A DNA stretch of 64,000 nucleotides from NCBI GenBank assembly GCA_963678675.1, contig OY783194.1, positions 10,198,607 through 10,262,606 on the forward strand. The letters run 5' to 3'. The notes below the pieces were generated by a model. That model saw nothing but the letters and a program-made list of their open reading frames with translations. It was not told the DNA's origin and ran no database searches. Position numbers and translations under genes: made by a program. This DNA comes from Xiphydria camelus. Its lineage: Eukaryota > Arthropoda > Insecta > Hymenoptera > Xiphydriidae. Below are positions 9,591 to 19,566 of this stretch, one piece after another (position 1 is the first letter of the stretch; every line of letters starts with the position of its first letter).

Positions 9591-10463
9591 CCCACATCGA
9601 TGTAAGATACTTTGTTTGTTTGTTTGTAGATAAAAATACGTGTGTGTATAATAACATATAATATAAAACAGTTTTTATAGAAAAATTGTTAGATGTGAAA
9701 CATCGAAATTCTTCTTTGTAGAAAGTATGCGATAGGAAGGATCGACCACGCGTCCGTCGAAAGAACACGTGCGCCAGTGCGCATTTGTATTTATGACTGT
9801 GATACTATTAAACGGTACGAACCGTTGTGTCTAATTCAAAAAGCGCATTTAGTTTACTCTCTCTTAACTCTACCATCGATACTGTTTAATAGTATCACAG
9901 TTATAAATACAAATGCGCACTGGCGCACGTGTTCTTTCGACGGACGCGTGGTCGATCCTTCCTACCGCATACTTTCTACCGTATGTCCCACTCTGTACGG
10001 GCCAGTTTGAATTTACCTTCGGGGAAGCTTGGTCGGTACTTGAGTGATTTAATACCGGTAGAAGTCGAGTCGGTAGTTAGAGTTGGTGTCAATTTGGGAG
10101 ATCGAAGGGTTTAACCTCGAAATTATGGATTTTAATGAAATGGAAATTACTCACCATTATTCACAAATTCATAATTTCGAGGTTAGACGCTTCGATCTCC
10201 CGAACTGACACCAACTCTAACTACCGACTCGACTTCTACCGGTATTAAATCACTCAAGTACCGACCAAGCCTCCCCGAAGGTAACTTCAAACTGGCCCGT
10301 ACAGAGTGGGACATACGGTACAAAGAAGAATTTCGATGGTTCACATCTAACAATTTTTCTATAAAAACTGTTTTATATTATATGTTATTATACACACACG
10401 TATTTTTATCTACAACAAAGTATCTTACATCGATGTGGGCCTAAAAAGTTCATAGATAATTTC
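9567..10463. mobile_element. foldback MITE interrupted by a second MITE
   Basis: The left outer arm TATCTATGAACTTTAGGCCCAC (9567) matches the right outer arm GTGGGCCTAAAAAGTTCATAG (10436-10456). Removing the 340-bp insert at 9979-10318 with one TA rebuilds CTTTCTACAAAG, the exact complement of CTTTGTAGAAAG in the left arm. This is clean evidence of insertion order. Confidence 0.8.
9977..10320. mobile_element. palindromic MITE, CCGTATGTCCCACTC family, copy 1
   Basis: TA, CCGTATGTCCCACTCTGTAC ... GTACAGAGTGGGACATACGG, TA. Arms of about 150 bp; the core includes AATTTCGAGGTTAGACGC. Copies 2 and 3 are at 23704-24050 and 50529-50779. The TA duplication and complementary ends point to a Tc1/mariner-mobilised MITE. 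Confidence 0.88.
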
Positions 10464-10588
10464 TTAACACGTTAAGTACCACGCCGGTCCCTAGGGACCG
10501 GCGCTAGACTTTCCGTTCTGGCTATCTGTGCGCCGGTCCGTAGGGACCGGGCCGGCACGTAAAAGGGGCTTGGTACTTAACGTGTTAA
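10464..10588. mobile_element. TTAA-flanked (piggyBac-type) MITE
   Basis: TTAA, CACGTTAAGTACCA ... TGGTACTTAACGTG, TTAA. The target TTAA and 14-bp perfect ends indicate piggyBac-type mobilisation. The core holds two small hairpins, GGTCCCTAGGGACC and GGTCCGTAGGGACC. Confidence 0.85.
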
Positions 10589-11424
10589 TAGTTGCGGAAA
10601 TATGCTATTTCGTTTTCTGGATGCGTACGTTGCCGCTTGGAAACGAGATTGGAAGACGCCGAAATATTGGAAGAATTTCTCAATCAGATCAATTATTTCT
10701 CAATAGCCCTTTTTTGATTATGAATCGCACTTCGTTTACATATGAAGGATAAATGCTTTGTGGCATTTCTCATTTTATTTTCAGCGTTCCAAACGAAAAT
10801 AGGGGTAAAGTGCACAGACTATAGAATATGAATCATTAAAAGCAAGCTAAATAATTATTTATTTTAATTACTTATCTGATTGAAAAAATCTTCTAATATC
10901 TCAGCATCTTCCAATCTCGTCTTCAAGCTCGTTTAATGAATAAATCTTTATAGAAAAAAAGTCGCGTATAGAGGGATTCCAAAGACATCCGAGAAAAATT
11001 ATTTCAGATTATTTAGAGCCATACCCGATTTTTAAAAACTGCCAAAAGTTTCCAAATTGTTATCATAGTTATCACTATATGGTAGCGTTGGCGATATGAA
11101 AATTATGTAGTAATGCGTCATTTTCGTTGAAACATTTTCTAGACCTTTTTAAAATTTTTACAAATGGTAGGTGGTCACTTAATATGCGAAAACCCGTATT
11201 TTTCAGCCATTTTTGACATTCTAAGGCGCATAAAAGTTCTTTCTGTCTACAAGCAAGTTTTAAAGCCACGATAAACTTACTATCATTTTACATTGTGTAT
11301 GCAGCCATAGTAAAAAGTATATTACACCTCAAATATCGTTTATTCAATTAATTCTACTTAATAAATTATAAAATTACAAATAACACGTAAAATAATTATT
11401 GAAAAACTTTACTATTTATTAAAC
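10589..11424. other. AT-rich stretch with one imperfect foldback
   Basis: AGATTGGAAGACGCC near 10647 pairs loosely with CATCTTCCAATCT near 10904, and TCTCAATCAGAT with ATCTGATTG. The rest (10930-11424) has no ORF or ends that I recognise. Confidence 0.4.
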
Positions 11425-11669
11425 ACTAGATGTACCCTGCCACGCGTTGCCGTGGCTCAGTCTTATTAACCCTTTAAGTGGCAGAAGACTGGGACCCATT
11501 TTAAAACACATTATATTAACTTTTTTTATGTGTATAATATTTCTTGCCATGAAAAAATTATTTTCATATTTAAAACAATTATAGATAAATACTTAGGTAT
11601 GTCATAGATCTTGTCGAAATATGAAAAAAAGTTAAATGAAATTTTTTTCTACGCCTTACCGTTTAGAAT

Positions 11670-12134
11670 ATACAGGGTGTTAAAATTGAATGTTTTAAAA
11701 AGTTTTTCAATAATATCTTTTTATGGGCGCAAAACAATTTTGCGAAATTTGGTATACAGGGGTTTCTTGGAACAAGGAATCGAAATTTGATGACTGTTTT
11801 GTTGAATGTTGTAGAGGGCGGCACATGCAAGCCTTAATGTTATTAGAAATGTTTCAACTTTTTTGTGCTACACTGTTTGTGACTTTTGACGAAATAAATT
11901 TCTTCTTAAAACCTTTTAACACCAAAACCGCACACTTGTTTTATTTCGATAAATGCATTCGTTTTCAAGATATTTGCAGTTTACTCTGTCGTAGCATACT
12001 AAAATACCTGTGAAATTTGTCGTCCTTGATAAGTCATGGCTTGCTTAAATTAAACGATCTAATTGGCTTGCATGTGGCGCCCTCTACAAACCTCTCTTTC
12101 CAACTTATGTCACTTATTTCTGATCACCCTGTAT
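11670..12134. mobile_element. TIR element with TACAGGGTG / CACCCTGTA ends
   Basis: TATACAGGGTGTTAAAATTG (11669) and GATCACCCTGTATAATT (12122) bracket a 460-bp non-coding core. It sits between the Helitron helicase and the Helitron 3' end, so it is nested. Only the outer 10 bp are inverted. Confidence 0.55.
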
Positions 12135-12189
12135 AATTGTCCATGTGAGAAGCAATTCGTGTCTAGATCTAAACCGCACAACTATAAAG

Positions 12190-12885
12190 ATTAGCCCTGA
12201 ACTTTGTTGATGATGATTGCAAATGCCAATCGAATTGGGAATTGCAATCTCTTAAATTGAAATGGCATATCCGTTGGAATCATAGGAATGCGAGGAATGA
12301 GGACACCTTCGAAAGGTCCTGTCAAGGTTGATGCTTCTACGACGTTGTTCATTATTTTTTTTACTGCATGCCGCGTGCCGCTGCAAAGCTTTAGCTGGTG
12401 GATATTTCGCAACATGATAATTGGTACGCCGATTTTCAATTGCAGTACATGCAGTGGCATCCCTAGCAGATCGAGTGAATTCAAAAATTCTGTTGGATAA
12501 TTAACTGCTTCATCTGCTTCCAGAACAGTATCGATAGACTTGTATGTGACTGCTTCGCTTTGAATGTTAAACTGAATAATATTGTTAAGTGCGTAGACGT
12601 CTTTGTTCTTGGCCGCAAGAATAGCTCGTTCACTCAGCCAATCGTGATTCTTATAATTGGTTTGAATATTGGGAAATACTTTTTTAATCAATTCTTCTTT
12701 TGATGTCACTAAATTGTAGAAGTTATGAGGTAATGAAATTCGGAATGTTTTCGGAACTCTCATGCTTTGGAAATGTTGCACGTGGGAGTTTCAATGAATT
12801 GCATGTTCAATGGCAATTTCGAAGCGGAATGAGCAGTTGTTCCACCAGGTAGCAATGTCGCAGATATTCCGGACGATGTATGAGG
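12190..12885 (-). pseudogene. Helitron Pif1-like helicase, C-terminal half
   Basis: On the minus strand, 12885-12780 reads SGISATLLPGGTTAHSASKL then PLNMQFIETPTCNIS, a helicase motif region, followed by a TGA. The following frame (12781-12191) holds LPHNFYNLVTSKEELI, WLSERAILAAKN, YPTEFLNSLDLLGMPLHVLQ, IIMLRNIHQLKLCSGTRHAV, IPRIPMIPTDMPFQFKRLQF and INKVQG, the ordered C-terminal blocks of Helitron helicases. The segment between the early motifs and LPHNFYNLV (DEXX box included) is missing. This copy is an internal deletion and non-functional. Confidence 0.85.
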
Positions 12886-12899
12886 CTATGTCATTTGAG

Positions 12900-14140
12900 T
12901 TCAACTTGCCATGCTCAAAATTTGTGTGAACCGCGTAAAAACATTTTCATCGCGACACACATGAGACGTACTGCCGCTGTCTATGCACCACTGACTGCGT
13001 CTCTACCCCAGACCAACTTGTAGAGCCGAAGCTTGCTTCGCTTCGCTTGTGAAGAAGGTATCGTCGGCCTCTGCCGCCTTCGCCTGACCCCTAGCCTTCC
13101 GTGGACAGTTCATAGCCTTATGTCCAAGCTTGCGACACTTGAAACACTTTATTTTGGCACTCGGATTAGAAGATGCAGCCTCCGCCTCGTCTCGCTGCGA
13201 AGGTCGCTGCGTCTTCCATCCACTCTTCGGTTTCCGCCAGGCAGACATCGCTCCACCCTCTCCGTCATGAAGTTTCTGTTTACGAGCCTCGCTTTCCTCC
13301 AGTATTTTCACCTTCAGGACCTCGGCTTTGGGCAGCTCGTCACGAGACTCGATAGCGCATCGAAAATTCTTGTAGCCAGGCGGAAGGCTATACAACAACA
13401 AAATATTAAGCACAAGTCCTGATTAATATCTACGCCCATCACAGATAATTTATCTACTGCATCGCAGAACCGGTTCATGTGTTCGCGAACATCCTCGCCC
13501 TCCGTCAGCTTTTGCAACACTAGCTTCTTCAATAGAGTTTCCTTGCGAGCCGGACCCTTCAACGCATAGATTCCTTGCAGCTTAACCCAAATGTCCCGCG
13601 ACGTGGCACATCCCCGAACGTGTTGTAGCTCCGTCGGACTCATCGCCAGAATTAAGTCAGACATGGCCTGCTTATCGCGCACGAACCAAGCTTTCGATGC
13701 CGCCTCGGATGCATACCGTCAGCCGCCACCGTCGGCGCCGGAATCTCACCGCTCACATACACTCACGTGCCATTTTTGGTCATCAACGCTTCCACCTGCA
13801 TGCTCCAGGAATCGTAATTATCCTTACGGAGCAGCTCGATTTTCACAGAACTCGTCATTTTGACCACGAGCTCTGCCCACGAGAATCCGCAGATACGTCA
13901 CTCACGTGGTTAACCTCAAACGTCGACCGGCACGCACAATTCCAACGACACGATTTTATTCCCGACAAAGAAAAAGAAACTGGGCCCATAACCTATTCGC
14001 GCAGCAGCTATGGGGCCGGGATCGCGTGAAATAAAAGATCGCGGTAGTCATAAGTTTACCGATTACTTCGAATTACTATATCGCCGCGATGCTTTATCAA
14101 TAACGGCGCGAAAAATCGTATCTATTCAAATCAACTCAAA
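12900..14140 (-). mobile_element. Ty1/copia retrotransposon fragment: leader, gag, start of protease
   Basis: A primer-binding site complementary to an internal part of initiator tRNA-Met, GGTTATGGGCCCAG, lies on the minus strand at 13993-13980 as in copia. The gag follows: KIELLRKDNYDSWSMQVEAL (start near 13860, then an in-frame stop), a UBN2-type core with EHMNRFCDAV (13682-13314), and a CCHC knuckle CFKCRKLGHKAMNCP (near 13150). Next comes WCIDSGSTSHVCRD (near 12990), the copia protease active-site motif. The element stops at about 12900. At least two frameshifts and stops are present. 13994-14140 is the probable 5' LTR remnant, beginning TGTTTGAG. Confidence 0.85.
13003..13863 (-). pseudogene. 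copia Gag, frameshifted
   Basis: An N-terminal segment (MTSSVKIELLRKDN onward) with an in-frame stop after about 27 codons, a middle frame (13682-13314) with the ERLY-like gag helices, and a final frame (13413-13003) with the CCHC zinc knuckle at residues ~88-102. The frames overlap at 13314-13413, where a one-base shift joins LPPGYKNFR to the middle domain. Gag would form the capsid and bind element RNA through the knuckle. Confidence 0.75.
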
Positions 14141-14144
14141 CAGT

Positions 14145-14353
14145 TTCAATGAATTGCATGTTCAATGGCAATTTCGAAGCGGAATGAACAGTACTTCCAT
14201 CTGGTAGCATTGTCGCAGTTATTCCGGACGATGCAAGAGCTAAGGCTATGCCATTTTGGGATTAAATTGCTGCCAGAATCAATTTAATTAGGAATGTTTG
14301 ACCAGTTCTTCCTGGCCCATCTAAGAAGAAGATTTTTCCAACCCCATTATTGA
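14145..14353 (-). pseudogene. Helitron helicase, Walker A region
   Basis: On the minus strand: NNGVGKIFFLDGPGRTGQTF, a Walker A motif in which the usual GGTGKT is GRTGQT, so the catalytic Lys is replaced by Gln. LIKLILAAI, an in-frame stop, and SQNGIALALASSGITATMLP follow. Its end duplicates about 95 bp of the 12790-12885 piece at ~90% identity by eye. The copia insertion is therefore not a simple insertion, and part of the target exists twice. Confidence 0.82.
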
Positions 14354-14357
14354 CACT

Positions 14358-15258
14358 TGTAGGAGGGGTAAGATGTACAGAGCGCGAATAAACTAGGAAC
14401 TAAGGTTTATTCGTGATCTGGAATACAAAATGGTAGCGTAAGCGTGTGGAAAGAGAAGATCCCAGGAGGGATCGAGCTCGGAGAAGCGTCGGAGGGGCTG
14501 CCGGTCGGGCAGCTCGTAGGCGGTGCGGGTCGTCCTCAGGAACGGCTGCGTCGGTCCTGGCGTGCCGGAACTGCTCGGAGGCGGTGCGGGTCGTCCTCAG
14601 GAACGGCTGCGTCGGTCCTGGCGTGCCGGGGGCTGCTCGCGTCCCGGGAATCGTCGTCAGGCCGGAGGCGAAGGTAACTCGTCCGCGTAGAGGGTCGCCG
14701 GGTAGGCGAGGCGACGTGAGAACGTCGGCTGGGGCGGCGAGGACGCTAGGGTGTTCGTGGAGCGAAAACTGCCGCTAGCGAACCTCAAGCCGGGACGGCG
14801 TAGGGCCGTCAGAGATCTGCGCGCGAGAGGGTGTTCGCTGAGCGAAGACTTCCCTCTCGGTTGCTCGAGAGTCGATCGGTGAACCACGAGAGCTGCGATG
14901 TTCGCTGAGCGAAAACTGTCGCCGCTCGTGTGGAGGCCGTTCGACTACTAGGGTGTTCGCTGAGCGAAAACTTCCCTAGGGCGTTCGACTGAGACTTCCG
15001 AGGGATAGTGGTGTTCGCTGAGCGAAAACTTCCACTACCGTGACTCGAGATGGTCTGGCGGCGATGGCTCGCCGGCCGTCTAATATACCCCGTTTGCGGA
15101 CCTTGCCGAAAGCCCGCTGATGACCGATGACCGTTAGGTCCTCGGATGACGCGTCCTAACTACCTGCGCGTCCCTTATGACGCGCTCGGGGCTGTCTCCA
15201 ACCCTTGAATCGTCGGCAGGCTAACGCATGCCGACTCGGCTGCGATCCACGCGTTACA
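14358..15258 (-). repeat. LTR (3' LTR in element sense) with five hairpin cassettes
   Basis: A 901-bp LTR. It contains a 61-bp tandem duplication (about 14518-14639). It also has five hairpins built on the constant core TGTTCGCTGAGCGAAAACTT, at 14744-14780, 14824-14859, 14885-14930, 14948-14979 and 15006-15037. Each is enclosed by a different pair of complementary stem sequences. The first cassette has GTGGAG in place of GCTGAG in the core. Confidence 0.93.
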
Positions 15259-17050
15259 ATCTCCCCCTCTGGACCTGACGGCGTCCCGACGAAGGTCCAG
15301 GATCCTGCGTGGATGGCTGCACTGCTTGCTTGCGGGGACGTCCTCTTTTCCGTAGAGGTCGTATTGGTGGTGGTGGTTTTTCTTCCTCAGAGCCCTCCCC
15401 CTGGAGGAGAGCTGCTTCCGTGGTTTCATTAGGTTGTAAAGTGTTATTCATAAACACGACGTCAAGCAATCCCAGGTCGATCCGTTCGGGTTTCCCTTGA
15501 CTAAGTTCCTTAGGACTCTCCCCCTGGAAGAGAGCTGCTTCCTTAGGTTGCAAAATGATATCTGTTGTTGCGACGTCGATCATTTCAAATTTTATTTCTT
15601 CGGCGCTGGTCGTTGTTTGGTAGCAACGATCGAAGAGTTCGTCCAGATAGTCGTCTGGTTCGGTCCTTTGAGGGGAGGCGGGTAAGGGGCTGAGTGCCTT
15701 TGGAATCTCTATCAGATCCGACCAAAGGTTGACTTCTTCGGCCGCCTCAATCATTGTTGTCAACACCTCTTCAGTTTGGGACGAGGAAACTGATTTCCCG
15801 GGCGTCCTCTGGAAGTCGTGGCGTTGTTGGGGATCCGTATTGAACCACCAAGTTTGTTGCGGAATGTCAATCACGATGCCGGCATTTTCTAAGAAGTCTA
15901 CTCCTAGTAGCGTGTGGTTATGCTTGGCGTCTGGCAAAACGATGAGCTTTGTAGGAATTCGTCGTCCTTGCAGCCGTATGACCACGCTGGTAATTGGTAC
16001 TTCCTGGAGCTGAGGGTTCCCGTCCGCGAGGGTGATCTGCTTGACCACTTTGGAGAACTTTCGCCCTTTTTCCAGCAAAGCTTGAAAAAGACTGTAGCTG
16101 GCAACGCTCGCTCTTGCGCCTGTGTCGATGCAGGCGCTGCCGACTAATCCCTCAATTGAAATTTGGATGGTCGGACATTGGTGCGAAACGTCGGTGTTTA
16201 TGGCGCAGAAGTCCAATTGTGCCACGTCTGCTTTGCTCGGGTTGCAGGTAGGACACTTACTCCTTACAACTCCCGGGCGTTTGCAGCCATAGCATTGTAT
16301 TGTTGAGGGTTCCTCCTTTAATCGTGTTGCTAGTGCTTCTTTTCGGCGGCAGCTTTCTTCGGTATGACCGAAGCGATTACATATTTCGCATCGTGGTCTT
16401 ACTTTTTCCGTTTTACACTTCTCGACCTCCGTATTATTTTCTTCTTGAGGTGCTGACTTCACTATATTGTTAGATAGCTCCCGATCAATCTCTTCTACTT
16501 CGCGGGCCTTGCGTAGTAGATCCTGGAACGTGGTTACTACGTCTCGAGGAACTTTTTCCCGGATCCGTCGTCGTAATAGACCGAATACTAGATCTATTTG
16601 CTGGCGTTCCGGTAGCCGATATGGTAATTCTGCCAGCATAGCTCGTGCCTTGCAGATGAAAATGTCCGTGGTTGTTTCGTTATCCTGCCTCCGTTGGAAG
16701 AGGTCCACGAAGACTTGATGCGCCAACCTTTTTGGACAAAAGGCGGTCCGAAGGAGATCCATTGCTTCTGCCCAAGTTCCTGCGTTCTCCTTGGTACCTT
16801 GCCACCACGTGGCTGCGACATCTTGCAGGAGGAGTGGCAGACCCTTTAGTGCGTCTGCATCGCTGATCTCGCTCACCTCTTTAAAAATGGTGGACGCCGT
16901 GATAAATTCTTCGACCTTGTCGCGGTTTCTGGTTCCATTGTATCTGGACGTGCACTTGGCGAAGCTGGTTCGTCTTCTTTCCTGCTGCTGTGGTATGTTG
17001 ATCCTCTCGAGCAGCATCGTGAGCTGCTCGTTTGTCATTTGGACCGCCAT
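15254..17050 (-). CDS. Gag-protease polyprotein of the LTR element
   Basis: 598 codons, intact. Residues ~25-190 form a retrotransposon Gag capsid (WWQGTKENAGTWAEAMDLLR, then LFQRRQDNETTTDI and LVFGLLRRRIREKV). Two zinc knuckles follow: CEICNRFGHTEESC, and CYGCKRPGVVRSKCPTC, whose spacing is unusual. An aspartic protease comes next with IDTGARASVAS at the active site and LLGVDFLENAGIVID as the second block. The tail is acidic then basic (RPLRKRGRPRK, an AT-hook-like GRP). The last codons are encoded by the polypurine tract, and the TAA stop is supplied by the LTR's own first bases (TGTAA). No polymerase follows. An intact ORF plus near-identical LTRs means recent movement. Confidence 0.92.
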   Translation of the reverse strand: MAVQMTNEQLTMLLERINIPQQQERRRTSFAKCTSRYNGTRNRDKVEEFITASTIFKEVSEISDADALKGLPLLLQDVAATWWQGTKENAGTWAEAMDLLRTAFCPKRLAHQVFVDLFQRRQDNETTTDIFICKARAMLAELPYRLPERQQIDLVFGLLRRRIREKVPRDVVTTFQDLLRKAREVEEIDRELSNNIVKSAPQEENNTEVEKCKTEKVRPRCEICNRFGHTEESCRRKEALATRLKEEPSTIQCYGCKRPGVVRSKCPTCNPSKADVAQLDFCAINTDVSHQCPTIQISIEGLVGSACIDTGARASVASYSLFQALLEKGRKFSKVVKQITLADGNPQLQEVPITSVVIRLQGRRIPTKLIVLPDAKHNHTLLGVDFLENAGIVIDIPQQTWWFNTDPQQRHDFQRTPGKSVSSSQTEEVLTTMIEAAEEVNLWSDLIEIPKALSPLPASPQRTEPDDYLDELFDRCYQTTTSAEEIKFEMIDVATTDIILQPKEAALFQGESPKELSQGKPERIDLGLLDVVFMNNTLQPNETTEAALLQGEGSEEEKPPPPIRPLRKRGRPRKQAVQPSTQDPGPSSGRRQVQRGRL

Positions 17051-17151
17051 ACCTTCCGCTAGCCTCGCGCTTCTCCTGGGGGGGGACGTGGTGGGTTTAG
17101 GATTCTACCCGGAAGTTGGGTGAGGATTCTACCCGGAAGTTGGGCGCCAGT

Positions 17152-18052
17152 TGTAGGAGGGGTAAGATGTACAGAGCGCGAATAAACTAGGAACTAAGGT
17201 TTATTCGTGATCTGGAATACAAAATGGTAGCGTAAGCGTGTGGAAAGAGAAGATCCCAGGAGGGATCGAGCTCGGAGAAGCGTCGGAGGGGCTGCCGGTC
17301 GGGCAGCTCGTAGGCGGTGCGGGTCGTCCTCAGGAACGGCTGCGTCGGTCCTGGCGTGCCGGAACTGCTCGGAGGCGGTGCGGGTCGTCCTCAGGAACGG
17401 CTGCGTCGGTCCTGGCGTGCCGGGGGCTGCTCGCGTCCCGGGAATCGTCGTCAGGCCGGAGGCGAAGGTAACTCGTCCGCGTAGAGGGTCGCCGGGTAGG
17501 CGAGGCGACGTGAGAACGTCGGCTGGGGCGGCGAGGACGCTAGGGTGTTCGTGGAGCGAAAACTGCCGCTAGCGAACCTCAAGCCGGGACGGCGTAGGGC
17601 CGTCAGAGATCTGCGCGCGAGAGGGTGTTCGCTGAGCGAAGACTTCCCTCTCGGTTGCTCGAGAGTCGATCGGTGAACCACGAGAGCTGCGATGTTCGCT
17701 GAGCGAAAACTGTCGCCGCTCGTGTGGAGGCCGTTCGACTACTAGGGTGTTCGCTGAGCGAAAACTTCCCTAGGGCGTTCGACTGAGACTTCCGAGGGAT
17801 AGTGGTGTTCGCTGAGCGAAAGCTTCCACTACCGTGACTCGAGATGGTCTGGCGGCGATGGCTCGCCGGCCGTCTAATATACCCCGTTTGCGGACCTTGC
17901 CGAAAGCCCGCTGATGACCGATGACCGTTAGGTCCTCGGATGACGCGTCCTAACTACCTGCGCGTCCCTTATGACGCGCTCGGGGCTGTCTCCAACCCTT
18001 GAATCGTCGGCAGGCTAACGCATGCCGACTCGGCTGCGATCCACGCGTTACA
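17152..18052 (-). repeat. LTR (5' LTR in element sense) with five hairpin cassettes
   Basis: Same 901-bp sequence as 14358-15258, with G at 17822 where the other LTR has A. Hairpin cassettes are at 17538-17574, 17618-17653, 17679-17724, 17742-17773 and 17800-17831, about 220-515 nt from the LTR's 5' edge in transcript sense. The promoter and R region cannot be delimited by eye. Confidence 0.93.
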
Positions 18053-18340
18053 CACTTTGCATTATTTGATCGTAAATGCCTTAGGAATATTTGATTTCAC
18101 ATACGACAAAAGATCACCCGTGTTGTAATTTTGTTCACGACGTAATTCTACATCGAACGAAGCAGCAGTAGATCGATTCGGTGATGGCATTCCCAATTGA
18201 TTGAGAACTTTGTTCGCGATTTCTAAGCAAAAATCTTCAATCGTTATTAACGCATCGTTGTAGATTTCTGCTGTGAAATCCATGTTCGTATTTGAATTTT
18301 CCTTACGTATTCGACGGAAAAAATCTTCAGCCATATGCGA
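18053..18340 (-). pseudogene. Helitron helicase segment before the Walker A motif
   Basis: The minus-strand frame begins MAEDFFRRIRKENSNTNMDF and contains IYNDALITIEDFCLEIANKV, LNQLGMPSPNRS, ELRREQNYNTGDL and a TAA at 18062. This is the conserved stretch of Helitron helicases directly N-terminal of Walker A. That motif follows on the far side of the LTR element at 14353, so the LTR element interrupted this gene. The CACT duplication marks the cut. The stop and nearby mutations show the Helitron was already decaying. Confidence 0.85.
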
Positions 18341-18404
18341 TTTGTATTTCTCCTACAAGGCGTGTCCGCAAAATAAGGTCTCTAATTTTTTTTTACATAG
18401 AAAA

Positions 18405-18535
18405 CACGTTTATTGGCAATGAATGTTACATTGGTGGAAATGCTGGACTTTCATCTATTTTTCAACCTAATCACCGTTGCGATTGATACACTTTTGCATG
18501 CGCTGTGGCATTTTTCGTATACTAGTACCTACAGT
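18405..18535 (-). pseudogene. mariner-type transposase C-terminus, fragment
   Basis: On the minus strand the frame gives IRKMPQRMQKCINRNGD, a stop, then VEK and a stop. This is the tail of a mariner transposase of the same family as 26516-26700. The adjacent sequence AGGCGTGTCCGCAAAATAAG (18359-18378) is a candidate terminal repeat; its partner-like sequence occurs at 28575-28597. Confidence 0.7.
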
Positions 18536-19566
18536 AGACGGGCTGAGAAAACCAATTTTCTGGCGTTTTCCCTTCATAAGTGTTCGATTTTAATTTTTTT
18601 TTAAATACTCGAAAACATATATAGAACAAATGTTACATAAAGCCAAAGTGTGCTTTTTAATTTTTAATAAAAATATATTTTTTTCACGACTTTTTCTTTA
18701 AATATCTCGAAAACTATTGAGGAGTTATAGAGACATGCCGCAGAAAAAATGTAGAGAATTTCAAGATGAAACGATTGGTTTTTATTGGATATTGCATTTT
18801 GTATATAAATACGCGCCGTGTTGCGCCCGCGCGCTCTCGTAATCAAATGCCTCTAACTTCACTAAAAATTGATATTTTTCGATGATTTTTATTTTGTTTT
18901 AAAGGTAATGAAATGTTGCAATCATCAGAAATAAAAATTTGTTAATTTTTTCGGTTTTAGGCCAGTTATCGAGCGTCAAAAATGCATTTAAACGTTTTAA
19001 TAGCAAAAACGCATTTTTTCGTAGAAAATTCGACGTACTCCTTCTTTAACTACTCAATTGATATAAACATAATTTTCAAAATTTTTAATTTACCAAAATA
19101 AATGTGTATTGCTTCGTTTCGTAGTCGAGAAGCTCGAGTGTAGCGTTTCTCGCAGGTGCGACAAGGATAACGCGACGTGAGTTCATGCGTCAGAGAGAGA
19201 TAATCTCTTATTGCTCGAACTCGTATGGAATTAAATCGTTGAAAATAGCAATTCAACCTCGGTTTTTGATAATTTTTACTAATTTTAGTTATACTCCTAA
19301 TCAAAGAGAAAAATTACATTGAAATTGGATACAGAACGTGACAGATTAAAAAAAATTCGTTTTAAGGTTTAATGATTCATTTTACTATTTAAAAAAAAAT
19401 TAAGGCTTTATAAAATTACAAGAGGTTATTAAAACTAATTAAAACGTATTAAAAGTAATGAATTATATCTAAGGATATTCTTAAATTAATAACCTTCATC
19501 ATCGTTTTGCATGAGAGAGACCGGTGAATTACTATTACTTTTACCCTGTAAATCGTCCTTAATAAT

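Larger units (their letters stand above)
14354..18056 (-). mobile_element. young non-autonomous LTR retrotransposon (gag-pro only, Gypsy-like)
   Basis: Two 901-bp LTRs (14358-15258 and 17152-18052) start TGTAGGAGG and end CGTTACA, flanked by CACT at 14354-14357 and 18053-18056. By eye they differ at one base (A at 15028, G at 17822). In minus sense the 5' LTR is followed by TGGCGCCCAACTTCC (17150-17136), a primer-binding-site-like sequence. The 3' LTR is preceded by a purine tract AGAGGGGGAGA (15270-15260). The only ORF is Gag plus protease; reverse transcriptase, RNase H and integrase are absent, so it needs enzymes in trans. It is much richer in GC than its surroundings. Confidence 0.93.
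11425..18340 (-). mobile_element. autonomous-type Helitron, decayed and split by two LTR elements
   Basis: The minus-strand 3' terminus ends GTACATCTAG then T (11432-11425). It is preceded by the hairpin GCCAC...GTGGC (11456-11439), the Helitron 3' signature. Three minus-strand pieces of one Rep/Helicase protein lie upstream: 18334-18062, 14350-14145 and 12885-12190. They are separated by an LTR element (14354-18056) and a copia fragment (12900-14140). The 5' end and Rep domain are not in view; the region above 18340 belongs to another repeat. Confidence 0.85.

Noticed and set aside
14444..14887. GC-rich frames of 76-110 codons in the LTRs (also 17238-17681)
   Set aside because: They lie in the LTR, exist identically in both copies because the LTRs are near-identical, and lack domain signs. 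GC-rich DNA simply has few stops.
14354..18056. Endogenous retrovirus
   Set aside because: No envelope, polymerase or integrase frame is present. The structure is that of a non-autonomous LTR retrotransposon.
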